Positions 23,001-31,600 of a stretch of DNA of 62,000 bases are shown in pieces. A program made the translations under genes and the position numbers. This stretch comes from Cristatella mucedo. Its lineage: Eukaryota; Bryozoa; Phylactolaemata; Cristatellidae. Under the pieces are notes generated by a model. It was given only the letters and a program-made list of their open reading frames with translations. It was not told the DNA's origin and ran no database searches. The DNA is taken from assembly GCA_009760855.2 (NCBI GenBank), contig WPIO01000056.1:1182501-1244500 (forward strand). The letters run 5' to 3'. Numbering within the stretch: position 1 is the stretch's first letter; every line of letters starts with the position of its first letter.

Positions 23001-23732
23001 GCCGAGTTACACATTCTAGTTCCGAAGGGAGCTGAGCAACTCGGTTGGTTGACAACTTCAGTCGACTTGCCGCTGATATTGAAGTTAACACGCCAAGCCG
23101 ACCGGAACAGGTGCCAGGAGCGCCCTTGATATCACAATTAATCAGGCACTGTGATGAAACACGGGCGATTTGCAACTGATGCGACGTTACTTTCAATTCT
23201 TGACCATTTGAGGCTAGGACATAAATCCAGGAACCATACTCTACGGCGTCTAATATCGGCCAATCATCTTCAGCGGCTATCAGAGGACGACATTGCGACA
23301 CGTCAGTGCAGCAGCTCTGACCATCGACCGACCTCGTCGGAGTGAATGAGTAAACGCCACCAGCAGTCGCACACGTGTAGCCATCTTGACGTTCGGACGG
23401 CCACACGGCAACAACCGGAGTCCCGGTGCGCACCACGTTCTATAGAAGATAAATAGGAATGAAAGCACTCTTATAGGCTCAAATTTGATTTCGGTCATCG
23501 GCGACTGCACGAGTATGCCAACGCGAGGCCAGAAGGGTTGCACTGCCCATCAAAGCTGGTTCGCAGGCATCAATCACCATAGGCGTGACGGCGTGCGCAC
23601 ACTCTACACACGCCGAGGCTCTACCTCTGAGTAGGACGCCAATTTCCTAATGATGCAGCCATTCTCTGTTTGCAGGGCGACAACTGTCTCCCCATTTTGA
23701 AAGAAACAGCCACACTCCAAGCCTACGAACAT
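13934..23732 (-). CDS. FAAP100: FAAP100-like Fanconi anaemia core-complex subunit (7 exons)
   Basis: The spliced model is complement of 23625-23732, 22563-23439, 21636-21785, 20704-20909, 17428-18025, 16429-16733 and 13934-14065: 2376 nt, 791 aa. Every junction is GT-AG and phases agree throughout. The order of recognisable segments follows vertebrate FAAP100. Residues 1-378 are propeller-like, with LEEPI, LIAVGEQGSVAL and SGRLYHTDGNDVYE. A helical stretch rich in L, A, K and R follows at about 400-445. Next come NATCSLELDSGWS and FPLHASCTLVYRHSE, then VQPLTVTAETVT and a C-terminal helix ending at the TAG. In vertebrates FAAP100 forms a subcomplex with FANCB and the E3 ligase FANCL that ubiquitinates FANCD2/FANCI in the nucleus. 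The vertebrate protein is about 880 aa. The N-terminus (roughly the first 30 residues) and possibly one small exon before the last are missing from this model. Homology was judged by eye. Confidence 0.83.
14080..14560 (-). mobile_element. LINE-B insertion in the last FAAP100 intron
   Basis: Same orientation as the host gene. It translates as HKARHGLAPSYLAELLHQFQ ... FLRLKTVGDRSFNSAGPRLW, followed by the LINE-B 3' UTR. The tail of ACATT units ends at about 14085, within 20 bases of the acceptor of exon 7. Confidence 0.9.
14561..15361. other. FAAP100 intron 6, unassigned part
   Basis: Open minus-strand frame continues upstream of the LINE-B part (to 14772) but is not recognisable LINE-B. No exon was identified. 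A small FAAP100 exon of about 30 codons could lie somewhere in intron 6. Confidence 0.35.
15362..15560 (-). mobile_element. LINE-A 3' end fragment
   Basis: An (AAT)n tract is followed by GCACTTGATCAAGCGCCCTC and TTTCTAGGCGCTTTACATTT, the inverted LINE-A terminus, plus part of its 3' UTR. Confidence 0.85.
15855..15934 (+). mobile_element. LINE-A 3' end fragment
   Basis: GCAAATGTAGAGCGCCTAG, AGAGATTGAGTTCTC and an ATT-rich tail identify a 3' stub on the plus strand, opposite to FAAP100. Confidence 0.8.
16429..16733 (-). CDS. FAAP100: FAAP100 exon 6
   Basis: Residues 648-748. The acceptor is CACTTTTCAG and the donor GTATGTG. The segment VQPLTVTAETVTSG ... VGLQLRSCDAGLLTS followed by FASAAWKRI corresponds to the beta-rich C-terminal region of vertebrate FAAP100. 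The incoming phase-1 G from exon 5 completes a GTT codon, supporting the junction. Confidence 0.8.
17428..18025 (-). CDS. FAAP100: FAAP100 exon 5
   Basis: Residues 448-646, very GC-rich. It contains NATCSLELDSGWSASFELRA, FPLHASCTLVYRHSE and LAVPVGPPVAFDMIEAAWS, which are the best conserved part of the C-terminal half. The donor is GTACGAG. The 5' boundary is uncertain: CAG at 18026-18028 (used here) or AAG at 18053-18055 would both keep phase 0. The latter would add nine residues. Confidence 0.82.
18303..18480 (-). mobile_element. LINE-A 3' fragment in FAAP100 intron 4
   Basis: Diverged LINE-A terminus (CTGAATCTCTTTCTAGGCAC, then TTTACAGATGCTG) with part of the 3' UTR. Confidence 0.65.
18877..18962 (-). 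mobile_element. LINE-A 3' stub in FAAP100 intron 4
   Basis: (AAT)n followed by CACTTGATAAAGCGCCCTCA marks another truncated LINE-A terminus. Confidence 0.7.
19085..20168 (-). mobile_element. LINE-A copy with 251-codon intact RT C-terminal frame
   Basis: Inserted in FAAP100 intron 4 in the same orientation. The open frame 19340-20095 covers FLKLNDEKTNLLVMGKPS, SARNLGVIFQSDLSLDDH, LVHAFVTSRLDYCNSLLTG, ADLHWLPVKQRIDFKVLS and LFRTAFSGSL with no stop. The 3' UTR, terminal hairpin and (AAT)n tail at 19089-19122 complete it. It is 5' truncated at about 20168, before the YADD catalytic box, so it is not autonomous. It is among the youngest LINE-A copies here. Confidence 0.93.
20704..20909 (-). CDS. 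FAAP100: FAAP100 exon 4
   Basis: Residues 379-447. It starts EPSGLFVTSRNGVTRQC and continues with CLSDLLRAIELSQRR and LKATAKQLNVAASL, a helical segment matching the coiled region of vertebrate FAAP100. The acceptor is TTTGCGCCCAG and the donor is GTGAGT, both strong. Confidence 0.82.
21636..21785 (-). CDS. FAAP100: FAAP100 exon 3
   Basis: Residues 329-378, reading VSLLQAVQPPHTMVDKL, then FFLAVTLGTNTDRLLI. The donor is a consensus GTAAGT. The acceptor CATCTTTGAG gives the right phase (2 nt). Similarity to known FAAP100 is weaker here than in neighbouring exons; phase continuity is the main support. Confidence 0.68.
22076..22150 (-). mobile_element. LINE-A 3' stub in FAAP100 intron 2
   Basis: CACCCTAAGAGAACTTAATC and CAGGCCTTTTACAATTTGCT match the inverted LINE-A end, diverged and without a clean (AAT)n tract. 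Confidence 0.6.
22214..22482 (+). mobile_element. LINE-B 3' UTR fragment in FAAP100 intron 2
   Basis: The sequence runs from CTACTCTCCTACTGCTGACT through CGTACCGAAAGCCGCTTAGG to TTACAGACGGAGATATA. This is the LINE-B 3' end, antisense to the host gene, with the ACATT tail decayed. Confidence 0.85.
22563..23439 (-). CDS. FAAP100: FAAP100 exon 2
   Basis: The largest exon, residues 37-328 plus one base. It encodes the bulk of an N-terminal propeller-like domain. Segments seen are TGTPVVAVWPSERQDGYTC, WQLSDLEEPIRSIHGG, NWLIAVGEQGSVALMS, VELEHHGLLSPPVLS and FSGRLYHTDGNDVYETAF. The acceptor is TTCTATAG, the donor GTACGT. The LEEP ... GEQG ... GRLYH series is the strongest evidence for the FAAP100 call. 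Confidence 0.87.
23625..23732 (-). CDS. FAAP100: FAAP100 exon 1 (5' limit uncertain)
   Basis: Encodes 36 residues from the ATG at 23730-23732 (MFVGLECGCFFQNGETVVAL ...) to a GTAGAG donor, joining in phase 0 to exon 2. Compared with vertebrate FAAP100 about 30 N-terminal residues are absent. The frame stays open for 12 codons before the ATG until a TGA, so translation may start here or an upstream exon may exist. Confidence 0.62.
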
Positions 23733-24535
23733 ATTTCCCGCCGTACAGAAATCGACGGGACTCGCTCATACCGACCAGAGGTCACGGCCGTTCCTGGGGT
23801 AGCTTTCGTGGAGTTGCGTGTGCTTGCCTTGAGGCCATAACGACGTGCGTGAGCACGGGCGTGGAGAGTGAATCTGTACAGATTAATAGTGTCGAGCACC
23901 GTGGCAGTCACTGCTGCTTTGGTTAAGTCTATAAAGAGGACACGCAGCTGGTCACGCTAGAGCAAGGTCTGAGCACTGTCGGAAATTGAGATTTTTGTTG
24001 GCGACAAAAGTTGAGAGCTGCGAAGTCGGTTTAAAAGTTATACGATTGATCCGTCAAAAAAAAAATTGTATACGTACTACGTCTCCATATGCGCTACGTC
24101 TGCTAAGAAAGCAAAGGCATTATTCATGCAGGTTTATATTTATGCAGGTGTCTGTGCCTACTCTTTGTCTGCTAGGCGGACGGATCGCGGATCGGAAAGG
24201 GTACAACGTTCCATTAGGCTGCCTAAGTTTTGTTCACCGAGCCGAAGTAGTGTCATCTTGTTTTTGCTCCTGATTTCTCCCCTCTTCTTAGGTTTTTTCA
24301 GCCGAATTTCAAGGGACGAACGTTAAGGGATGTAGCAAATAACGATGAAGTCAGATTAGTAAGCAGGCGCGAATATATTCACTGAGAGTTCGCAAGCTCC
24401 CCATGTCTTCGCTGAAGATCCTGCGGGTGCACACCTTGCGATATTTATAGGTAGAGTTTTTCGCGAAAACTATTTGTCTCCGCTTCGCAAGCTCTATTTA
24501 AAGGGCTTTCAAGCCGCTGGCCAAGCGATCGAACG
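23733..24535. other. Intergenic spacer between divergent FAAP100 and ADHFE1
   Basis: It holds the presumed 5' flank of FAAP100. No promoter motif stands out and no gene is recognised. Confidence 0.4.
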
Positions 24536-24722
24536 GTGAGCCGTGATCGCACACTAGGTAAGGCGTTTGCTTTTCACGACCTCAGTACCGAGGTCATGGG
24601 TTCAAATCCCGCTGCTGGTGATCCGTTATTGACGCTGCAAGTGGAGGTGATAGCTGTAGAGGCTCAACTCTCGAGCTAAAAAATAGGCTGTTAAGTTAGC
24701 TAGTATTTATTATTTATTTATT
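24536..24722 (+). mobile_element. SINE-B copy
   Basis: It starts GTGAGCCGTGATCGCACAC, has the B-box region GGGTTCAAATCCCGC, and ends in ATTTATTATTTATTTATT. It lies between the two divergent genes. Confidence 0.88.
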
Positions 24723-24871
24723 CTTGAGTAGGAAGGACTGCCCGGTCCTGGATTAGAATCTTGTCTGTGGTAAAGCGGGTTCTTTGGAAACCACCGAAGC
24801 CAGGCGGTCCCCAGTAACTACGAGCAACTTATGCCAATACAAAAACACATTTGACAGAGACAACAGATTAT

Positions 24872-25330
24872 CAATATTAATAATAATAATAAGACGTCGA
24901 TAGAGAAAAGTCAGAAAATAAAATCTCTTTTTAGGGGCTTTGCATATGCTGGAAGGAAAGCAGGTGAATCGGCTATTAATAAAAATCCGCCAGCGTCAGC
25001 ACTCATAAGCACGTAAAGGAAAATTTCTCGTGGATAGAGCAAATGTAGTGAGAAACACGCGGTTTTTAACTTTTTTTTTTTATTAAAAGTCGTCGTGTCC
25101 ATGAATTTAGTGACGTCGGTCGGTAGTGAGGTCCACGCTATTAGGAACGCACGAACTGGAGTCGCGATCTCCAAAGAATTCAATGTTGGTTTGGGGCACA
25201 GCTTAACGACTTGAATTTGAAAACGAGTGGTATCGTGTGAAGCGTGATTAGGAAGTATTTTGGATGGGTAGGATGGAGCAAGACAATGACGGGACCTAAA
25301 AGTGAGTGGCTTTTAACAAGAAACTCTCTT
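24872..25330 (-). mobile_element. LINE-A 3' fragment
   Basis: (AAT)n at 24873-24891 is followed by a diverged LINE-A terminus. Diverged C-terminal RT sequence is recognisable by AATTTAGTGACGTCGGTCGG and GGGACCTAAAAGTGAGTGGC. Confidence 0.75.
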
Positions 25331-25745
25331 AGCACACCATAGTAGGCAATAAATTAGCTCTATCTGCCTGAGAAACGAAGGATTGAACCTGGCGGTTTAA
25401 CTTGGGCCTGCAATAGCTCGGTAATAAATCGCGACGTATCATGTATTTATCCAAACGGATCAGCGATCCCTTTCGGTGGTTTAGATTGAGAGTCTGCAAG
25501 CATATGCAGGCATCTTACCAATTGAACTGCTTAACTGCATTTGATTTCAGTAAAAATTGTATTTATTATACCGCCAGCCTAGCATTGTAACCAGGAGCTG
25601 GTGAAATTGCAGAATGGGCCGGTCGAAGCAATACATGTCGAATGGGTGGGCCCTACTTGTTAGTGCACAAGAGAAATGCGACAACAGTTTCATGTCAATT
25701 CTACAGTTTTTATTTTAAATATTATTGATTAGTTCGTTTTTTACA
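25331..25745. other. Unannotated 5' flank of ADHFE1
   Basis: AT-rich. No gene is seen. The string GTTTTTTACAG at about 25736-25746 could be an acceptor for a 5'-UTR exon. Confidence 0.3.
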
Positions 25746-25786
25746 GCTCTCAGCCGGCGCACGTAGGCGGCCACAAATTGGGCTCG

Positions 25787-25806
25787 GTGCTGCCCCGCCC
25801 CTCCCC
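25787..25806 (+). promoter_or_regulatory. ADHFE1: GC-box-like sequence upstream of ADHFE1
   Basis: GCCCCGCCCCTCCCC, an Sp1/KLF-type GC box, lies about 35 bases before the ADHFE1 start codon. It may be core promoter or simply 5' UTR. Confidence 0.35.
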
Positions 25807-25837
25807 TGCAAACAGCACTGGGCGAGCATATCCGGCC

Positions 25838-26029
25838 ATGGCTACCAACGCAGCACGACTGTTGAGACAGGTTTCCCAGGCTTCGTGCCGCTGTCCCGCA
25901 CACGGTCATGTATCGAGTGCCCAGTCCACCCGCTGTTCTGCAGCAAAATTCAGTTCACCACCTTCGACAAAGGAGTATGCTTTCGAAATGGCATGCTCCA
26001 ACATACGCTACGGCGAGGGCGTCACGTCC
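25838..26029 (+). CDS. ADHFE1: ADHFE1 exon 1
   Basis: Residues 1-64: the mitochondrial presequence ([19 protein letters not shown] ...) and the family's first conserved block [20 protein letters not shown]. The donor is GTGAGT at 26030. The ATG is the first in frame and the N-terminus parallels the vertebrate one (RLLRQ ... CPAHGH). Confidence 0.93.
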
Positions 26030-28638
26030 GTGAGTGCTAGTGCCCCGATACCTCGGGTTCAGAAACTCCACGCATGCTTTCTCTCGTAATAAAGTTCGCA
26101 GTGTATTCGCAGATCTCTGGGATTTGGTGCATGAACGTCTGAAAATCCGGCCAAACGTCATCGCAGCATCGCAGTAGCCGCGCGAATGCAAGCGCCGGCC
26201 GTTCGCTGGATCTCGTCTTTGCTCTGCTGCTGTGTCGCTCTTGCCCGCACACGTAACTGCGCGATGTTCCTTTAAACTTTCAGCTTCCTAGGCTGGGTTA
26301 CTACATCCAAGTAGGTTCACGCATGTACACCATCTCATTTCGACTTCTGTAACTCACTGCTGGTAGATCTTCACGGTGGTGATTTTGGCCCAGCGGCGGT
26401 TAAGCCGCTCGTCCCGACCGACGTCTGGCCGAGGTCATGGGCTCGAGGCCCGTGGCGTGTGTGAAGCGCCTGAATAGAGATTGGGTTCTGTTATTTTTTC
26501 ATCCTCCGGCCTATGCCGTCAGGCGCATGCAGTTGGTACAGAACTCTGCAGCCATGCTTGTCTGGCGTGAGTGTCCCACTTGCCACATCGCACCACTTCT
26601 CGCCGTCTTGCACTGCCTCCCAATCAAGTAGCGTATCGACTTCGAGGTCCTGTTAATCAACCTTTGGTCTATTAATTCTGTGGCTCCAGCTTACCTCTCA
26701 GAACTACTCCTCAATCAGGCTAGGCATCGTTCAAACCACTTTTCCGACTCAAATCGCTTAGTTCTGCCTCTAACCAAACTTGAATCCTTTGGAGACCATG
26801 CCTTTACCTTGTTTGCTTCCAAAGCCTGGAACTCATTCCCGACTGACGTCACGTCACCCCCTGACTTGACATTTAAAAAGAAGCTAAAACTGCACCTGCT
26901 TCTCACAGTATTTGTTAGTACCTTGTGTTTGTCCTTCGTGTGCTTACTCGTGCTGATACTGTGCATATTACCACCACCACCACCCTTTATTACAAGTTTG
27001 CACTGTGTATGTTACCACTTACCCTATGTTCATGCTTTCTCTGCAGCATATGCACATGTGCCTAGAAAGAGATAAAGTTCGCCGAGCGCACTAATACGAA
27101 TGTACTGCTATTATTATTATTCCAACGATTTTCCGTATACCTGATTGCATCGGACTGCGCTAGCCTGCAGAGACGGTCACTGCTGCTGCAGGAGGTCGGG
27201 CTCGATTTCAAGAACATGAAGGCGAACCGTGTTGGAGTCGTGACAGATGCTAACCTTGCCAAGCTGCCTCCAATGATGACGGCCGTTGAGTCGCTGCAGA
27301 AGCACGGCATCGAGTTCCAAGTGTTTGATCGCGTCTGCGTGGAGCCCACAGACGCCAGCCTCAAAGAGGCCATACACTTTGCAGTCAACGGCAACTTCGA
27401 CGCTTACCTTGCCGTCGGTAGGCAGTCTGATCTGCCTGCATTAGTTTTCTCGTAACGAGCACGCCTTCGCATTGCATGGATGCAAGTTCCGTCTTAGGAG
27501 GCAGCTCCGTGCGACCAGCTGCTTGTTGCTGCAGAGGTCGCAGGCTGGCCTGCAGTCATTTTGGCATTTGAGCAGTGCTGCAACCGTCATTTTTAAATAG
27601 ATTTTTTTTATAAGTATTCAATAGATTGGTGGCCACGTATTGCAGCCGGCTGTACTTCACCTTCACCTTAGGTGGCGGGTCGGTGATGGACACGTGCAAG
27701 GCGGCAAACCTCTATGCCAGCTGTCCTACGTCGTGGGACTTCCTGGACTATGTCAATGCACCTGTTGGCAAGGGTCGCCCCGTGACGCACACCGTCAGGC
27801 CTCTGATCGCCGTGCCCACGACCGCCGGCACTGGCAGTGAGACGACGGGCGTGGCGATCTTCGACTACACACCGCTGAAGGCCAAGACAGGTGAGAGCAC
27901 GTGATGCAGCATCAGAACTGCCCGCCGCCCGCCTGCGAACTCTCTAGTCGGTGGCATCCGTCTTGTCAGCTGCTGTAGCCGAGAGTGAGGGAGAAGGCTT
28001 TGTTTCTACCAAAGCGTGCCAGCCGCAGCTGGCACGCTTGTGTGTGGGCTTGACAAGCACGCCGACGGCCTTGCCCTCACCGGTTTAACGGCTATCAAGT
28101 AAGAGCAAACAGACCGGGATTCGTTTTATTGCCTGCACATGCGGCGTTCGCTGGCCACCTTGCAGAACTAGCCGACACACCAGTGACGTCTGTCGCCGAG
28201 TGTTGTGTTTTTTTGCCACTGGGCGTAGCTGTAGTGCAATTGTAGCTTCGGCTCATTCGCGAAAATTCGCTAGCCAGCGACTGGATCGCTTGCTTCGGCC
28301 GGCGGACCATCGGAGGTCTGCGTCGGATGTCCTTTCTTATGGCCGGCGGCGGGGACGGGGTGGGGCTCCATTGGAGCTGTGTCTAGTTTCTAGCCAGGGC
28401 TTCCGCACTGGCTTCGTGGCTGCAGACGTTCCGCGACTTCGTGACTGCCCCGCTGCCATCGTCGGCTGAAGTGTCGCGTCACTGCCGCCTCTGCCGCAAA
28501 GATGCCCACCAGGCCGGTGGCGTCTTTGCTGCTGCTCGGTAGGCCTCGTTCCAGCAGCCACCTGTGGTCCAGCTGTCCGCACAGCAGCTGACACCCACCA
28601 TTGTACTACTACTGCTACTACTACTGCTACTACTACTG

Positions 28639-28679
<41 letters not shown>

Positions 28680-31600
28680 ACTATTAATAATAATGCATTT
28701 GTTGATTTCGTAAGATTGCCATGTTTGGTTTAAACTGTGACCTTGACTCATACAGACTGCTACCACTAATCATTTGGTCATGCCTTCTTTAGTACAGAAT
28801 CTGAAAAGTGCCTAGAAAGAGACTCGGATCTCTGATGGCACTATACAAATGTATTATTATTATTATCTACTATTATATCGTTGGGGGCATAACAGTCCAG
28901 CCTTCGAGGATTCCACCTCGAGGATGGGCATAAAGCAGGGCACGACAGCGGAAGTCCCCTGAAGCATACGTTCTCGGAAACGTAACGTCAGCTGGGAAAG
29001 CTGTAGGCAGCGATGCAGCTCCTTGCCTACGCTGGCAGCACTTTCGCTGACTTCCATCTCGAAGCAGATTGAGGGTGAAGAAACCTCAGGGTCAGCCACC
29101 TCGGTCGCCCTTTGCAACGCTGCATCAGCCTGTCACGCCAGCCTGCCTGTCATCTTCAGCACGTTCAGCCCCATGCCCAAGGTCATAGAGGTCATCTGTT
29201 CACAGCTCACAACCTCTGAGAAGCCAAAACGTTTTGGGTATGCATGCCCCAGTGCGTTGTTAGCTTAGGGGTAAGGTGCAACCACGTCACGACCATATTC
29301 GTGGGTTTGAGTTCTCCTACAGGTAATGTTTTACTGCTCTGCAAACGTGAGTGATAGCAGCTATGGCACCTTGTCTTCGCGCTGTAGGAATTAGACTTTT
29401 GATTCAGCTGACCTACTGTACTGCTTACTCTCTTGTGTAACACTTGCTGTGCAGCAGGGCATGCAGTCTAACTACTCACACATGCTCTGCCTTCTGCTCA
29501 GCTGGGCACCTCTTTATGGGTTGCTCCAAGTCTTGTCATTCACCCAGTCCACACTGTACAAGCATCGTTATTATTTCAGATTAGCTCAGCTCATCTTTAC
29601 TCACCTTCCACACACGAGAAGGCAGCCAGGACCCTACCTTGATAGACTTTACTTTGTGTCTGACGTTGGTTGGCCACTGCTGGAACTCGTGTGATGCCTT
29701 TAAATTTGAAAGTGCAGATGCAGAAAGTGAATGCATTCTGCATCTTGGAATAAAAGTAATGATACTAATAATAAGAGATTTTTGTAGCATGCTCTGAGAA
29801 CTAAATCTCTTTCTAAGCACTTGACATAGGCTGTAAATAAATATGAACCCTTTTAATAGAAAAGAACCTCTCCACTACAACTCCAGTTGGATGGTGAAAT
29901 CATGTTCCAAGAGAGATGGAATATATACCGAGAATATTCATGCATGCAATGGATATGCCACTGTGCTTGCCATCACAGATGTATACTGTAAGCAATTTTG
30001 TATTCAGCCTTCGACTGAAAGCCAAAGTTCCATTGATGATGAAGGGGAATGGCCAGACTTATTAGAGTTGCAGACAATCGAGTTTGTAGAACACTAGGAA
30101 GAAGAGAGCCATCACATTGCTGACTCGGGATTTGCTGTTCAATGTCGCACCTGCTCTCACATAAGCTATGGGCCTATCATTCTTGGACTCCAGAGGTCAT
30201 CAGCATCCGTGTCCACCATCACCCCGCCTACCGTCTACAAAAAGGCCACACTGTTATATGAATGTTGTGACATGCCGCTGCTCTCTCGCCAAGCTGCTCT
30301 TTTATGAATCGTCAATTTCGAAAAGCAGCAGAATGGCCAAGCTGCTTGCTTATTTTGGCCCATTCGGCCTTCACACGCCCTTGAACTCTGCCAGCAACAC
30401 ACGTGGGGGTGGCTTGCAGCCGACACCTGCGGGCTGCATTCAGTCTCCTCAGCAGCAGCAGCAGCAGCTGATGCTGCCGCTTGCAGGCATCGCCAGCCGA
30501 GCGCTCAAGCCGACCCTGGGCATCGTCGACCCGCTGCACGTCATGCACATGCCCACGCGAGTGGCCGCCAACAGTGGCTTCGACGTACTCTGTCACGCTC
30601 TCGAGTCCTACACGGCGCTGCCGTACAGCGAGCGCACCCCGCGGCCAGATAATCCCATCAACAGACCTGCCTACCAGGTGAGCGTTCGTGTACACGCATG
30701 CGTGCGTTCGTGTCAACGCGAGCGCGCGTGCGCGAACGAGTGCGCTAGTGCTTGTGCGTGCGTGAGTGCACGTGCTTGCATGCATGCGTGCTTGTGTGTG
30801 CACGTAAGCATACGTGAGCACCTGCACGTGCGCCCGTACAGACATGTGCGGGCGATGCACCTCTATTGGTTCATGCCCGTACGGTGGACAAAAGGAATGC
30901 AACACGACAGCCGCAGTGGGCTGCAGCAGCCACACTGCAGCTGTCGTGTGAGAAAGAAGCTGCGACCTTGGCTGCGGCAGCAGCCAAGGTCGCAGCGGCT
31001 GCTGCAGCCAAGGTCGCAGCAGCAGCAGCAGCAGCAGCAGCGGCAGCCGGACCGAGCAGGAGGTAGCCACCAGCTCGTCATTCTGTTGCACCTGTAGGTT
31101 CCTTCGGGTTTTCTTGCAGGGCAGCAATCCTATCAGCGACGTTTGGTCGCTGCACGCCCTCCGAATAGTGGCCAAGTACATGAAGCGTGCTGTGTACGAC
31201 CCGTCCGATGTAGAGGCGCGTAGGAGCATGCACCTGGCCAGCTGCTTCGCCGGTAAGGCTGCATCTGGTAGCTGGCATAGCAAGCCAAGCTGTGGCCGCT
31301 GCTCGCTGTTCTGCGCGTGTGTGCGTGTGCGCGTGTGTGCGTGCGCTCCTCTTTTGCAGAAAATGTAAAGTGCTTAGAAAAAGATTGCATTCTCTGAGGG
31401 CTCTATAATAAATATATTATTGTTATTAAAAAGATGAAAGGAAAAGATGCCATGACTATTCTTTGCCACGCAGAGCAACACGTGCTGCCTAACCGCAACA
31501 CGTGCAGCAGGCGACGATTCGTTTTACGTTCAGGTATCGGGTTTGGAAATGCTGGCGTCCACCTTTGCCACGGAATGTCGTACGCCATTTCCGGCAACGT

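Noticed and set aside
29843-30097. 84-codon plus frame in ADHFE1 intron 3
   Set aside because: Starts inside a LINE-A stub and resembles nothing; no splice partners.
30168-31097. 309-codon plus and 323-codon minus frames around ADHFE1 exon 4
   Set aside because: They read through true exon 4 and the intron hairpins; the spliced ADHFE1 model explains the coding part.
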